DNA from: Allomuricauda ruestringensis DSM 13258
GTDB taxonomy: Bacteria > Bacteroidota > Bacteroidia > Flavobacteriales > Flavobacteriaceae
Direction: 5' to 3'
DNA length: 64,000 nucleotides
Assembly: GCF_000224085.1 (NCBI RefSeq)
Contig: NC_015945.1
Span: forward strand, 372,001 to 436,000
The notes under the pieces were generated by a model that saw nothing but the letters and a program-made list of their open reading frames with translations, made no database searches and was not told the origin of the DNA. Of the stretch, positions 25,767 through 36,322 are shown piece after piece. Numbering within the stretch: the first letter of the stretch is position 1; every line of letters begins with the position of its first letter. Both the position numbers and the translations under genes were made by a program.

Positions 25767-26168
25767 ATGGAGAGAAATTCCCTTAACTCCTTAGGTGTTT
25801 ATCGTAAATCTTTGGCGCTACGCGACATGAGCGAAGCCGTAGCGGCTTATTTTGCTCAAAACAGGGAAATTCTGTCTTTGCGTAAAATTGATTCCTTCCG
25901 AGACGACATTTCCAAATCCCTTTTGGCAGATGCCGATTTGATTACAAAAGAAGTGGAACAAGCTGCATTGAGCAATTGCCATTCCTCGCGAATGAGAAGT
26001 CTTTCGTACGTAAACATTATGACCCGTAACATCTTGGCCTATTGCAATGGCTTGGAAAGGGACGGTGTTAAAGAAAAGGAATACCTAAATCTTCTTCGTA
26101 GAGAAATTCGGATATTCCGAGTTTCCTTTAAAAAGTGGAGAAAGTCTTTGATCAACAAGAACGACTAA
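25767..26168 (+). CDS. Hypothetical helical protein
   Basis: A 133-residue cytoplasmic protein with no signal or membrane segment. ATG at 25767 (MERNSLNSLGVYRKSLAL) is preferred over a TTG twelve bases earlier. The sequence is helical and charged, with evenly spaced hydrophobic residues (DMSEAVAAYFAQ, LADADLITKEVEQAALSN, VNIMTRNILAYCNGLERDG, YLNLLRREIRIFRVSFKKWRKSL), fitting a four-helix bundle, and the tail is basic. Divergent from the Lrp gene and convergent with icmF, whose stop lies nine bases away. I do not recognise the family. Confidence 0.6.
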   Translation: MERNSLNSLGVYRKSLALRDMSEAVAAYFAQNREILSLRKIDSFRDDISKSLLADADLITKEVEQAALSNCHSSRMRSLSYVNIMTRNILAYCNGLERDGVKEKEYLNLLRREIRIFRVSFKKWRKSLINKND

Positions 26169-26177
26169 GTTCCCCCT

Positions 26178-29100
26178 TTACATATTTCTTCGGTATTGCC
26201 CTCCCACTTGGAACAAAGCTTCGGTAATCTGACCCAATGAGCAATATTTAGCAGCTTCCATTAATTTTGAAAAAATGTTCTCATTATTGATAGCTACTTC
26301 CTGTAATTCGGATAGTTGCCTTTCTGCCATGCTTTTTTCTCTTTCATGAAGGTTTTCCAGTGTTTTTATCTGATTTTCCTTTTCGGTTTCGGTAGCTCGG
26401 ATTACTTCTGCGGGCAAAATGGTAGGCGAGCCTTTGGAACTCAAAAATGTATTCACTCCAATAATCGGATATTCCCCGGAGTGCTTTAAAGTTTCATAAT
26501 GAAGGCTCTCTTCTTGTATTTTGGAACGTTGGTACATGGTTTCCATGGCTCCAAGTACACCACCACGTTCGGTAATTCTGTCAAACTCCATCAAAACGGC
26601 CTCTTCCACCAAATCTGTCAACTCTTCAATAATGAATGATCCTTGAATTGGATTTTCGTTTTTGGCCAACCCCAATTCTTTATTAATGATCAACTGAATG
26701 GCCATGGCCCTACGCACCGATTCCTCGGTCGGGGTGGTAATGGCTTCATCATAGGCATTGGTATGCAATGAATTACAGTTATCATAAATCGCATAAAGTG
26801 CCTGAAGCGTGGTACGGATATCATTAAAATCAATCTCTTGCGCATGCAGACTCCTTCCCGAAGTTTGAATATGGTATTTGAGCATTTGCGCTCTCGGGTT
26901 GGCCCCATATTTCTCTTTTAAAGCTTTGGACCAAATACGTCGAGCTACGCGACCAATTACCGCATACTCTGGATCTACTCCATTGGAAAAGAAGAACGAA
27001 AGGTTCGGGCCAAATTTGTTGATGTCCATTCCACGGCTCAAATAGTACTCCACGTAGGTAAACCCGTTGGACAGCGTAAATGCCAATTGGGTGATAGGGT
27101 TGGCACCTGCCTCCGCAATATGATAGCCCGATATGGAAACTGAATAAAAATTACGAACCTGTTGCTCTATAAAATATTCTTGCACATCGCCCATTAACCT
27201 TAGGGCAAACTCGGTTGAAAAAATACAGGTGTTCTGTGCCTGGTCTTCTTTTAATATATCGGCCTGTACCGTACCGCGAACTTGATTCAGGGTTTTCTTC
27301 TTTATTTCTATATAAACCGATTCTGGCAATACTTGGTCACCCGTAACGCCCAAAAGCATCAATCCCAAACCATTGTTCCCTTTAGGAAGCTCTCCATAAT
27401 ATTGGGATTGCCCCCCCTCTTTCTTATCAAAAATAGCTTTGAGTTTGTCTTTCACCTCTTTCTCCAGACCATTTTCCTTGATGTACTTTTCGCAGTTTTG
27501 ATCAATGGCGGCATTCATAAAAAATGCCAACAGCATTGGAGCGGGACCATTTATGGTCATACTCACAGAAGTCATTGGGCTGCTCAGATCAAAACCTGAA
27601 TACAATTTTTTGGCATCGTCCAAACAACAAATGGACACTCCTGCATTACCAATCTTTCCATAAATATCAGGGCGATGGTCTGGGTCGTTTCCGTACAGCG
27701 TCACCGAATCAAAAGCAGTGGAAAGCCGCTTGGCGGGCATATCCATACTCACATAATGGAACCGTCGGTTGGTACGTTCCGGGCCTCCCTCACCAGCAAA
27801 CATTCGGGTTGGGTCCTCTCCTTCCCTTTTAAACGGATACAAACCTGCCGTATATGGAAATTCACCAGGTACATTTTCTTGCAATATCCATTGTAAAATA
27901 TCCCCCCACGCTTGGTATTTGGGCAGGGAAACTTTAGGAATCTGACTGTGCGACAGGGATTCGGTATGGGTTTTTATCTTGACCTCCTTTTCTCGAACTT
28001 TAAAGGAATAGATTTCAGATTTGTAGCGATTTACCTTTTCCCGCCATTTTAAAATAGCCTCCCAATGATGCGGATTCAAATGCATCTTGACTTTGTCGAA
28101 CTCCTTTACCAGTAGTGAAATAAATTCTTTGGATTTATCACTTTTTAGGTATGATTGAATTTCCTCTTCGTTCAACCCTGACTTATCTAAAAACAGTTCC
28201 TCGGCTTTCTCTTGATCAAGTCCCAAGGCAGATGCCAATGTTAAAAAGATACCATAGAGCTTTTGGGCTATTTTGGATTCCTCCCTTGCCTTGGCATCAT
28301 AACTTCTATTATTTTCAGCTATTTCTGATAAATAACGTGTTCGTGCTGGTGGGATTACATAGATTTTCTCTGCCATTTCTTGGATAATCTCGATGGTTGA
28401 TTCCAAATTGGAATCTGCTTTCTCCAACAAGGTGTCCATCACCTTTTTGTAGAGATTATTCATCCCAGGGTCGTTGAACTGTGAAGCGATTGTTCCGTAA
28501 ATGGGCAGTTCATCTTCATTGGCATGCCATAATCCATGATTACGGGCATATTGTTTTTTTACATCGCGAAGGGCGTCCAAAGCACCACGTTTATCAAACT
28601 TATTGATGGCAACAATATCGGCAAAGTCCAGCATGTCAATCTTTTCTAATTGCGTGGCCGCACCAAACTCGGGCGTCATCACATATAGCGAAACATTGCT
28701 GTGTTCCAAAATTTCGGTATCGGATTGACCAATTCCAGAGGTTTCCAAGATAATCAGGTCATATTTTGCAGCTTTCAGCACTTGAACTGCCTCCGATACG
28801 TGTTTGGACAGGGCCAGATTGGACTGTCGCGTAGCCAAAGAACGCATGTACACTCTATCGCTGTTGATGGCATTCATTCGGATTCTATCTCCCAAAAGTG
28901 CGCCTCCCGTTTTTCGTTTTGAGGGATCTACCGAAACAATACCGATGTGCTTATCGGGAAAATCCATCAAAAAACGTCGCACCAATTCGTCTACCAAACT
29001 CGATTTTCCTGCCCCACCTGTACCGGTGATACCTAAAACAGGTACGTTGGTCTGTCTTTGTTCAATTTCTTGTTGAAATTTCTCGTACTCTTTATGACGG

Positions 29101-29636
29101 TTCTCGGCCAATGAAATTAATCGTGCCAAGGTATTCGGATGCTTTTTCTTCAATTCGTTTTCCAGTGATTTTCCTTTAGGAAGATTTAAATCGGGAACGG
29201 CATTATCACATCGTTTCACTAAATCGTTGATCATTCCTTGAAGCCCCATTTGCCTACCATCGTCTGGGGAATAGATTCTTTCAATCCCATAATCCATCAA
29301 CTCCTTTATTTCTTCTGGAAGGATGACACCTCCGCCACCACCAAAAATTTTGATATGTGCTGCGCCTCTTTCTTTCAGCAAGTCGAACATATACCTAAAA
29401 TACTCATTGTGCCCTCCTTGGTAAGAGGTCATTGCAATGGCATTGGCATCTTCTTGAATGGCACAATCCACCACTTCGACCACACTCCTATCGTGCCCCA
29501 AATGAATCACCTCAACTCCAGTAGCTTGGATAATCCTTCGCATAATATTGATGGCCGCATCATGTCCATCGAACAAAGAAGCTGCGGTCACGATTCTGAT
29601 TTTATGTTTAGGCTTGTAGGGTTTAATTTGTTCCAT
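26178..29636 (-). CDS. icmF: Fused isobutyryl-CoA mutase IcmF
   Basis: A 1152-residue B12 enzyme that converts isobutyryl-CoA to n-butyryl-CoA by radical rearrangement. Order: cobalamin-binding domain (residues ~12-140, DGHDAA at 23-28, the DxHxxG loop with Ala in place of Gly), MeaI-type G-protein chaperone (Walker A GTGGAGKS at 205-212, NKFD at 345-348), linker, then the acyl-CoA mutase barrel with [20 protein letters not shown] at 598-617. Phe602 and the Gln-rich stretch near 791-801 fit IcmF rather than methylmalonyl-CoA mutase, which has Tyr and Arg. The frame extends to 29753, but ATG at 29636 ([20 protein letters not shown]) is the family start. Divergent from purU. Confidence 0.93.
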   Translation of the reverse strand: MEQIKPYKPKHKIRIVTAASLFDGHDAAINIMRRIIQATGVEVIHLGHDRSVVEVVDCAIQEDANAIAMTSYQGGHNEYFRYMFDLLKERGAAHIKIFGGGGGVILPEEIKELMDYGIERIYSPDDGRQMGLQGMINDLVKRCDNAVPDLNLPKGKSLENELKKKHPNTLARLISLAENRHKEYEKFQQEIEQRQTNVPVLGITGTGGAGKSSLVDELVRRFLMDFPDKHIGIVSVDPSKRKTGGALLGDRIRMNAINSDRVYMRSLATRQSNLALSKHVSEAVQVLKAAKYDLIILETSGIGQSDTEILEHSNVSLYVMTPEFGAATQLEKIDMLDFADIVAINKFDKRGALDALRDVKKQYARNHGLWHANEDELPIYGTIASQFNDPGMNNLYKKVMDTLLEKADSNLESTIEIIQEMAEKIYVIPPARTRYLSEIAENNRSYDAKAREESKIAQKLYGIFLTLASALGLDQEKAEELFLDKSGLNEEEIQSYLKSDKSKEFISLLVKEFDKVKMHLNPHHWEAILKWREKVNRYKSEIYSFKVREKEVKIKTHTESLSHSQIPKVSLPKYQAWGDILQWILQENVPGEFPYTAGLYPFKREGEDPTRMFAGEGGPERTNRRFHYVSMDMPAKRLSTAFDSVTLYGNDPDHRPDIYGKIGNAGVSICCLDDAKKLYSGFDLSSPMTSVSMTINGPAPMLLAFFMNAAIDQNCEKYIKENGLEKEVKDKLKAIFDKKEGGQSQYYGELPKGNNGLGLMLLGVTGDQVLPESVYIEIKKKTLNQVRGTVQADILKEDQAQNTCIFSTEFALRLMGDVQEYFIEQQVRNFYSVSISGYHIAEAGANPITQLAFTLSNGFTYVEYYLSRGMDINKFGPNLSFFFSNGVDPEYAVIGRVARRIWSKALKEKYGANPRAQMLKYHIQTSGRSLHAQEIDFNDIRTTLQALYAIYDNCNSLHTNAYDEAITTPTEESVRRAMAIQLIINKELGLAKNENPIQGSFIIEELTDLVEEAVLMEFDRITERGGVLGAMETMYQRSKIQEESLHYETLKHSGEYPIIGVNTFLSSKGSPTILPAEVIRATETEKENQIKTLENLHEREKSMAERQLSELQEVAINNENIFSKLMEAAKYCSLGQITEALFQVGGQYRRNM

Positions 29637-29778
29637 CTGCAATAAAAGGTCTGTTTTCGCCCTGCAATTTACAGAAAATGCAAATGAAAATTGGTTTTGA
29701 TTAAGATTATACAAAAAATAATAAAAGTTTGGACTTCCTTTTTTGAATACCATAATTTTATCCGCTCAAACATGTTCA

Positions 29779-30627
29779 ATGAAACTGACCATTCTTATCA
29801 ATTGCCCGGACCAATCTGGTATAATTCGCTCTGTAACCACCTTTATCCATCAGCAAAAAGGGAACGTGGTGTACCTTGATCAACATGTGGACAAACAGGC
29901 GGGCGTATTTTTTATGCGTTTAAAGAGTGAATTTGAACAGGAATTGGACCTACCCAAGTTCAAAGAGGATTTCGGTCGGGGATTGGCAACTGGTTTCAAC
30001 ATGGAATGGGATGCCTACACGGATGAATACAGGCCTAAAATGGCCATTTTTGTTTCCAAGTACAATCATTGCCTTTATGATTTGTTGAGCCGTTACAATT
30101 CTAGGGAGCTCTCAGTAGATATTCCTTTTATTTTGAGCAACCACAAGGATTTGGAGTATGTAGCAGAACAGTTCAACATTCCTTATTTCCACATTCCCGT
30201 AACCAAAGAAAATAAAGCTGAGGCCGAGGACAAACAACTGGAGCTATTAAAAAAGTACGGTGTGGATTTTATTGTATTGGCTAGGTACATGCAGATTGTA
30301 TCACCAAAGGTGATTGATGAATTCCCCCAGAAAATCATCAACATCCATCACTCTTTCTTACCTGCATTTGCCGGGGCTAAACCTTACCATGCCGCTTTTA
30401 ATCGAGGCGTAAAGATTATCGGTGCTACCAGCCATTATGTTACCGAAGATTTGGATGAAGGGCCGATTATTGAGCAGGATGTCACCACCGTTTCGCACAC
30501 GCATTCCGTTAAGGATTTTATTGCCAAGGGCAGGGATTTGGAACGCATAGTCCTTTCCCGAGCCGTTCAACTTCACGTAGCTCGAAAAACTATGGTTTAC
30601 AACAACAAGACCGTGATTTTCTCCTAA
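29779..30627 (+). CDS. purU: Formyltetrahydrofolate deformylase
   Basis: A 282-residue enzyme that hydrolyses 10-formyl-THF to formate and THF, feeding PurT or balancing one-carbon pools. N-terminal ACT domain (LTILINCPDQSGIIRSVTTFIHQQKGN, residues 2-28) and C-terminal formyltransferase domain with HHSFLPAFAGAKPYHAAFNRGVKIIGATSHYVTEDLDEGPII; the active-site Asn-His-Asp set is seen as NIHHSFLP and the later Asp in EDLDEGP. ATG at 29779 begins the ACT domain; twelve upstream codons are open but not conserved. Divergent from icmF. Confidence 0.94.
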   Translation: MKLTILINCPDQSGIIRSVTTFIHQQKGNVVYLDQHVDKQAGVFFMRLKSEFEQELDLPKFKEDFGRGLATGFNMEWDAYTDEYRPKMAIFVSKYNHCLYDLLSRYNSRELSVDIPFILSNHKDLEYVAEQFNIPYFHIPVTKENKAEAEDKQLELLKKYGVDFIVLARYMQIVSPKVIDEFPQKIINIHHSFLPAFAGAKPYHAAFNRGVKIIGATSHYVTEDLDEGPIIEQDVTTVSHTHSVKDFIAKGRDLERIVLSRAVQLHVARKTMVYNNKTVIFS

Positions 30628-30634
30628 AATCAAC

Positions 30635-30681
30635 TACCTCAAGGCAAGCCTGTCTGCCGACAAAGGCAGGCCCACGAGGTA
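30635..30681. repeat. REP-like palindromic element
   Basis: Directly after purU a compact hairpin can form: outer arms TACCTC (30635-30640) and GAGGTA (30676-30681), inner arms GCC..TGCC (30648-30658) and GGCAGGC (30665-30671) around GACAAA. It is far richer in G/C than its surroundings. It has the look of a dispersed intergenic palindromic repeat; no second copy was noticed in this window. It may also end the purU transcript, although no T run follows. Confidence 0.5.
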
Positions 30682-30845
30682 TTCAAACGAACAAACCTTA
30701 AAACCATTTCGACGCAGTGCATCGGGGAATTAAAGCCATTTAATGGGATTAAAGTTTGTCCACGAAAATGTTTTATTTTACTTTCCCTAAAAGTATTCGA
30801 GAGCGGCATAAGCAGTTCAAATTGTGGATCTAACACTCTATCACA

Positions 30846-32198
30846 ATGTTTCAAAAGCGTAGATTAAGCTTCTGGGAAATCTGGAACCTCAGTTTCGGAT
30901 TCCTTGGAATTCAAATGGGTTTTGCCCTCCAAAATGCCAATGCCAGTAGAATTCTCCAAAGTTTTGGGGCCGATGTCCACGAACTTTCATGGTTTTGGAT
31001 CGTTGCTCCACTTACCGGACTTATTGTTCAACCTATTGTAGGCCATTATAGCGACAGGACCTGGACACGCTTGGGACGCAGACGACCTTATTTTCTAACA
31101 GGCGCCCTTTTGGCTTCATTGGGACTCATTTTTATGCCCAATGCGGATATGTTCACTGCTTTTTTGCCCTCACTCTGGGTTGGGGCCGGTATGCTTATGG
31201 TGATGGATGCCTCATTCAACATTGCCATGGAACCCTTCAGGGCTTTGATTGCGGACATGCTACCATCTGACCAACGTACGCTGGGCTACAGTATTCAAAC
31301 CGTATTAATTGGTGTAGGTGCGGTCATCGGTTCTTGGTTACCATACGTATTGACCAACTGGATTGGAATTAGCAATACGGCCGCGGCGGGCGAAGTTCCT
31401 TTAAACTTGCTGCTTTCCTTTGTAATAGGTGCGCTAGTGCTGATCATCAGTGTGGCAATTACGGTGTTTACCACAAAAGAGTACACTCCCAAGGAAATGG
31501 CTCTTTTAAACCAAAACGAAAAAGTCAAGGAAACAGAAAAATCGACAGGCGGCCTAATCGATATATTTACCGATTTTGCCAAAATGCCAAAGACCATGCG
31601 GCAATTGAGCTGGGTACAGTTCTTTTCCTGGTTTGGGCTGTTCGGTTTATGGGTGTTTGCCACTCCGGCCATTGCTGAGCATATTTATGGATTGGATCCC
31701 AACCATAGTCAAAGTACCGCCTATCAAAATGCAGGTGATTGGGTGGGCGTTTTATTTGGTGTGTACAACGGTGTTTCTGCCATCTTCGCTTTTTTTCTTC
31801 CTGCCATTGCCAAAAAAGTAGGCCGAAAAAAAACACACGCAATCTCATTGATCATAGGTGCCCTAGGCTTTCTATCCATTTATATTATGCCCAACGAAAA
31901 TTGGCTGATACTTTCCATGATAGGCATCGGAGTCGCATGGGCCAGTATCTTGGCTATGCCATACGCTATTTTGGCAGGTGCCATTCCTCCACAAAAGATG
32001 GGAGTTTATATGGGCATTTTCAATTTTTTTATTGTGATTCCCCAAATTATAAATGCACTAATTGGAGGCCTAATGGTACAATACCTATACAACGGACATC
32101 CTATATATGCACTAATGACTAGCGGTATCGCCTTTTTAATTGCCGCCTTATTGGTTTCAAGGGTCGAGGATATAGACGAGAATGGAACTGCTATTTAA
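30846..32198 (+). CDS. MFS sugar transporter (maltose, SLC45-like)
   Basis: A 450-residue inner-membrane transporter with twelve helices. The MFS loop motif is GHYSDRTWTRLGRRRPYFLTG (residues ~61-81), and the Arg-rich GRRRPYF form marks the SLC45/GPH-like sugar carriers. NIAMEPFRALIADMLPSDQRTLGYSIQ and the paired loop motif AIAKKVGRKKTHAIS are also typical. It stands next to a maltose phosphorylase gene, so maltose (or maltodextrin) is the likely substrate; that is inferred from position. No LacI regulator is adjacent. The gap before its start holds a palindromic repeat and no clear promoter. Confidence 0.85.
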   Translation: MFQKRRLSFWEIWNLSFGFLGIQMGFALQNANASRILQSFGADVHELSWFWIVAPLTGLIVQPIVGHYSDRTWTRLGRRRPYFLTGALLASLGLIFMPNADMFTAFLPSLWVGAGMLMVMDASFNIAMEPFRALIADMLPSDQRTLGYSIQTVLIGVGAVIGSWLPYVLTNWIGISNTAAAGEVPLNLLLSFVIGALVLIISVAITVFTTKEYTPKEMALLNQNEKVKETEKSTGGLIDIFTDFAKMPKTMRQLSWVQFFSWFGLFGLWVFATPAIAEHIYGLDPNHSQSTAYQNAGDWVGVLFGVYNGVSAIFAFFLPAIAKKVGRKKTHAISLIIGALGFLSIYIMPNENWLILSMIGIGVAWASILAMPYAILAGAIPPQKMGVYMGIFNFFIVIPQIINALIGGLMVQYLYNGHPIYALMTSGIAFLIAALLVSRVEDIDENGTAI

Positions 32199-32307
32199 TC
32201 GGAATTTATTATGTTCGGGCAATGTCAATATCCATAAAAACCACAGGTTTTAATCAAATTCTAACAATTTAATCCAAAAAACAAACAACACATCAATCAC
32301 CCCTAAA

Positions 32308-34599
32308 ATGAATCAAGACTATATACAATCACATCCATGGAGCATTATAGAAGAAGGTTTCGACAAGGAACGCATCAAATCTTCCGAAAGCCTTTTCAGT
32401 ATGGGAAATGGGGTTATGGGGCAGCGTGCCAATTTTGAAGAATCCTATTCGGGCCCCACATTTCAAGGAAGCTATATTGGAGGCGTATACTATCCAGACA
32501 AAACCCGTGTCGGATGGTGGAAAAATGGCTATCCCGAGTATTTTGCCAAGGTTATAAATGCCCCAAATTGGATTGGCATCGATGTTAGTATCGATGGAGA
32601 GCCCTTGGATTTGGCCACTTGCACTAATATCAAAAACTTTAAGAGGGAGCTTAATATGAAGGAAGGATGGTACCGAAGAAATTTCGTCGCCACTACGCCC
32701 AATAATGTAGAAATAGAAGTTGTGGCCACTCGGTTTTTGAGTCTATCCCATGATGAAGTTGGAGCAATTCAATTTGAGATAACCCCAATGAATACTGATG
32801 CTGAAATTGTTTTTAAACCTTATATTGATGCTGGTATTACCAATGAGGATAGCAATTGGGACGATAAGTTCTGGAACACCACCAATATTGAATCCAATAA
32901 AAACAGAGCCTTTATTGAGTCTCACACCATGAAAACACATTTTAATGTGTGTACTTTTATGCAGGCCCATTTGGTTTACGGGGATACCATAAAAGAAACT
33001 CCTGATTCCCTAAATAAAGAAGAACTTGCAATCGGTTTTGAGTTTTCCCAAAAAATCAAGAAAGGAGAAAAGGTAAGTTTGATCAAATATGGTGGTTACG
33101 CGGTAGACCGAAACCATGACGCGAACAAATTAATGGAAGCTGCCAACTCAGTGCTGGATGAAGTTTCTTCCCTAGGTTTCGATAAACTTCTGGAAGAACA
33201 GAAAAAGGCATGGGCAGCTATTTGGGAAATGAGCGACATTACCATAAAAGGTGATGTAAAAGCCCAACAAGGTATCCGTTTTAATATTTTTCAATTGAAC
33301 CAAACCTATACCGGAACAGATTCCCGATTAAATATTGGGCCAAAAGGATTTACAGGTGAAAAATATGGCGGAAGCACCTATTGGGATACCGAGGCCTATT
33401 GCCTTCCTTTTTATATGGCCACCAAAAATCAGGAAGTGGCCAGAAAACTGCTCAAATACAGATACAACCATCTGGATAAAGCCATAGAAAATGCCGAAAA
33501 ATTGGGTTTCACCAAAGGTGCTGCATTATATCCTATGGTTACCATGAATGGTGAAGAATGTCACAACGAGTGGGAAATCACCTTTGAAGAAATCCACAGA
33601 AACGGTGCCATAGCCTATGCCATTTACAACTATACAAGATACACCCAAGACTATAGCTATGTTCCAGAAATGGGGTTGGAAGTACTGATCGGAATTGCAC
33701 GATTTTGGCAACAACGGGTCAATTGGTCCACTCACCGCAATAAATATGTGATGTTGGGAGTAACCGGGCCCAACGAGTACGAAAACAACGTTCATAACAA
33801 CTGGTACACCAATTATATTGCTAAATGGTGTTTGGAATATACTTTGGAGCAATTAAATTATGTACAGCAGGAGTATCCCAACGACTACAAAAGAGTTTTG
33901 GAAAAAACCCAATTGAGCAACGACGAAACTGGACTGTGGATAAAAGTAGCCGCCCACATGTACTTGCCCTATTCCGAAGAACATGGGGTTTACCTTCAGC
34001 AAGATGGGTTCTTGGACAAAGATTTGGTTCGCGTGGCCAAGTTGAATAAAAAAGAACGCCCCATTAACCAACATTGGAGCTGGGACAGAATTTTACGTTC
34101 CCCGTACATTAAACAGGCCGACACCTTGCAAGGGTTTTATTTTTTCGAAGACCATTTTACAGAACAAGAACTGGAAAAGCATTTCGATTTTTATGAACCC
34201 TTTACCGTACATGAATCTTCACTTTCACCTTGCGTTCATGCCATACAAGCAGCAAAGCTGGGTCGTATGGAGCAAGCGTATACTTTTTACCTCCGTACAT
34301 CCAGATTGGATTTGGACGATTATAACAAGGAAGTGGAAGAAGGGCTTCACATTACTTCCATGGCAGGAACTTGGATGAGCATTGTGGAAGGTTTTGGGGG
34401 CATGCGTGTAAGAGACGGTAAGCTTTGCTTTTCTCCAAAAATCCCAGAGCAATGGGACAGGTATTCCTTCAAAATTAATTTTAGGGACAGGATTTTAAAG
34501 GTTACTGTTGCCCAAAGTGGCACAATAATTACGATGAACGAAGGGGAAAGCCTGGAAATTCTTGTCAATGGCGAACCCATCATTTTGGATCAACAATAA
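32308..34599 (+). CDS. Maltose phosphorylase-type GH65 glycoside hydrolase
   Basis: A 763-residue cytoplasmic enzyme splitting maltose with phosphate into glucose and beta-glucose 1-phosphate. GH65 pattern: N-terminal beta-sandwich (MGNGVMGQRANFEE near residues 32-45), linker helices, (alpha/alpha)6 barrel with YWDTEAYCLPFYM and the general-acid loop TGPNEYENNVHNNWYTNY (Glu490), then HWSWDRILRSPYIKQADTLQGFYF and the phosphate-binding VHESSLSPC. The C-terminal jelly-roll ends with ILVNGEPIIL. Trehalose or kojibiose phosphorylases are alternatives within GH65, but the motifs fit maltose. No beta-phosphoglucomutase gene is present here to use the product. Confidence 0.92.
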   Translation: MNQDYIQSHPWSIIEEGFDKERIKSSESLFSMGNGVMGQRANFEESYSGPTFQGSYIGGVYYPDKTRVGWWKNGYPEYFAKVINAPNWIGIDVSIDGEPLDLATCTNIKNFKRELNMKEGWYRRNFVATTPNNVEIEVVATRFLSLSHDEVGAIQFEITPMNTDAEIVFKPYIDAGITNEDSNWDDKFWNTTNIESNKNRAFIESHTMKTHFNVCTFMQAHLVYGDTIKETPDSLNKEELAIGFEFSQKIKKGEKVSLIKYGGYAVDRNHDANKLMEAANSVLDEVSSLGFDKLLEEQKKAWAAIWEMSDITIKGDVKAQQGIRFNIFQLNQTYTGTDSRLNIGPKGFTGEKYGGSTYWDTEAYCLPFYMATKNQEVARKLLKYRYNHLDKAIENAEKLGFTKGAALYPMVTMNGEECHNEWEITFEEIHRNGAIAYAIYNYTRYTQDYSYVPEMGLEVLIGIARFWQQRVNWSTHRNKYVMLGVTGPNEYENNVHNNWYTNYIAKWCLEYTLEQLNYVQQEYPNDYKRVLEKTQLSNDETGLWIKVAAHMYLPYSEEHGVYLQQDGFLDKDLVRVAKLNKKERPINQHWSWDRILRSPYIKQADTLQGFYFFEDHFTEQELEKHFDFYEPFTVHESSLSPCVHAIQAAKLGRMEQAYTFYLRTSRLDLDDYNKEVEEGLHITSMAGTWMSIVEGFGGMRVRDGKLCFSPKIPEQWDRYSFKINFRDRILKVTVAQSGTIITMNEGESLEILVNGEPIILDQQ

Positions 34600-34710
34600 A
34601 CTGAACAAATCGTTGAACTATAAACAATGAATTCATCCAAACGTCTTAGAAATCAAAGATTATTTATGTAGTTTCCCATATATTATTACTCCAAATTAAA
34701 AAATTTAACC

Positions 34711-35415
34711 ATGAAAAGATTATTGCTATGTATTTTGGTGTTGCAGCTCGTGGGATGTGCGGAACTCCAACAAGTTGTAAACCAATTACCCCAAGGAACT
34801 ACAGGAATCGGAAATGCCGAAATAGCACAAGGATTACGGGAAGCCCTGAATATGGGTATTGAGAAACAAGTGGATAAGCTAGCTCTGGAAAATGGCTTTT
34901 TTAGAAACGAACTTGTAAAAATCTTGCTTCCGGAAGAACTACAAAAAGTGGACAAAACCTTGCGTGATGTTGGCTTGTCCAGCTTGGCGGACGAAGGCTT
35001 GAGAATAATAAACCGTGCCGCAGAGGATGCCGTTGGCGAAGCCACACCTATTTTTGTAGATGCCGTAAAGGGAATCACTTTTAATGATGCCAAACAGATT
35101 CTTTTAGGGAACGATAATGCCGCGACCCAATACCTACAACAAGCCACAAAAACACAGTTGTACAATAAATTCAACCCAATTATCAAAAATTCGTTCCAAA
35201 AAGTGGGAGCGGACCAAATCTGGAGCAACATTATCACCAAATACAATAGCCTGCGCCTTACCAATAATGTAAATCCAGATTTAACCGACTACACCACCAA
35301 CGAAGCATTGGAAGGAGTCTATACCATGATTGCTCTGGAAGAAAAGGAAATTAGGACAAAAGTTTCATCAAGAACAACAGATTTGTTAAAAAAGGTATTC
35401 GCCCTTCAGGATTAA
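34711..35415 (+). CDS. DUF4197 lipoprotein
   Basis: A 234-residue lipoprotein: signal LLLCILVLQLVGC with lipidated Cys16, then AELQQVVNQLPQ. The DUF4197 body has the usual features: GIGNAEIAQGLREALNMGIEKQVDKLALENGFFRN, VDKTLRDVGLSSLADEGLRIINRAAEDAV, then GNDNAATQYLQQATKTQLYNKF and a C-terminal helix AALEGVYTMIALEEKEIR-like. It is predicted all-helical and periplasmic. The family is widespread in Gram-negative bacteria with no known role. It is single, between the phosphorylase and a convergent gene. Confidence 0.92.
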   Translation: MKRLLLCILVLQLVGCAELQQVVNQLPQGTTGIGNAEIAQGLREALNMGIEKQVDKLALENGFFRNELVKILLPEELQKVDKTLRDVGLSSLADEGLRIINRAAEDAVGEATPIFVDAVKGITFNDAKQILLGNDNAATQYLQQATKTQLYNKFNPIIKNSFQKVGADQIWSNIITKYNSLRLTNNVNPDLTDYTTNEALEGVYTMIALEEKEIRTKVSSRTTDLLKKVFALQD

Positions 35416-35584
35416 TCATAATTTTTTGCTAAAAATGCAATAACTCAAAAACTAAAGCGTTATAAACTCAATAATTAAGAATAATTATAACAAAATCCTA
35501 AAGTTAAATTAACCTTGGCCTGAAGGTTAAACTTGAATTTTGTACAAGTTATCTGAGTTAGCATTTTTTTGAGTTAGTTAGTTT

Positions 35585-35611
35585 AAAAACCGGTGTTCTT
35601 CACCGGTTTTT
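35585..35611. terminator. Terminator between DUF4197 and DUF1579-like genes
   Basis: AAAAACCGGTG, loop TTCTT, CACCGGTTTTT: eleven exact pairs with T runs on both strands. The stop codon of the minus-strand gene (35600-35602) lies in the loop and right arm. A second, T-run-less hairpin (AACCTT/AAGGTT) lies at 35511-35527. Confidence 0.85.
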
Positions 35612-36124
35612 TGTTTTCTGAGCTTTTCGGTAGAGCCCATCAAAAGCAATTGAGATACTGTTCCCTTCTCCGAGAACCTCCCATAATTGTCTCACGGTTC
35701 CATCATCGTTTTTGGTCCAGGTAATTCGGTTCCTATATTTTTTGCCATCAGATTTTTTAAACTCATCAGAAGTCAAGATCATTTGATTGTCAACCCTATT
35801 CCCCTTCAATTTTAAAGAAGCTCCTGCATTATCTATCCATAACTGCTCCCATTCATTGGTCTGAGCATTATAAAAATTAAGACTGGTTCCCGTATACCCT
35901 GCTTTGGCACTGATCCAATTTTCTCGAATCACGCAACCACCTTCTTCCTTACTGATTACACTAGAACCTGCAAGAGAGCCATCTTGGAAATTAACTACTT
36001 CCCACTCCCCTACCCAAAAATCAAAAGCAATGTGGTTTTCAGAGCAGCAATTACAACTTTCCGCATCTTGTGCTTGCACAGCCACTTGAAAAATTAAGGT
36101 GAAGATGAATAGTAGCTTTCTCAT
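35600..36124 (-). CDS. Secreted DUF1579-like lipocalin-fold protein
   Basis: A 174-residue exported protein (signal LLFIFTLIFQVAVQAQD). After CNCC, which may bind metal or form disulfides, the sequence FDFWVGEWEVVNFQDG and later RITWTKNDDGTVRQLWEVLGEGN are those of DUF1579 / lipocalin-like barrel proteins, and the protein ends with ISIAFDGLYRK. The family's ligand is unknown. Its C-terminal codons overlap a terminator. It is monocistronic and converges on DUF4197. Confidence 0.75.
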   Translation of the reverse strand: MRKLLFIFTLIFQVAVQAQDAESCNCCSENHIAFDFWVGEWEVVNFQDGSLAGSSVISKEEGGCVIRENWISAKAGYTGTSLNFYNAQTNEWEQLWIDNAGASLKLKGNRVDNQMILTSDEFKKSDGKKYRNRITWTKNDDGTVRQLWEVLGEGNSISIAFDGLYRKAQKTKNR

Positions 36125-36322
36125 AAGTACAATCTATCTGTTGTTCAACTTCTTTTAAAAGTACGTTAATTTTATTCTAACGAAATGTAAGCGCCACAAC
36201 CAAATGGTCACACATACGTTAAATTTTAGATAAATTACCTGATTTATAGATGTATACCACCCTTAACATAATCCACAAGCCTGTTTTGAACGTATCTTTG
36301 TTATTAACAAATCTTGAGAGCT

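Noticed and set aside
34686..35264. 192-codon minus-strand frame opposite DUF4197
   Set aside because: Entirely within the DUF4197 gene on the other strand; Ser/Ala-rich shadow sequence.
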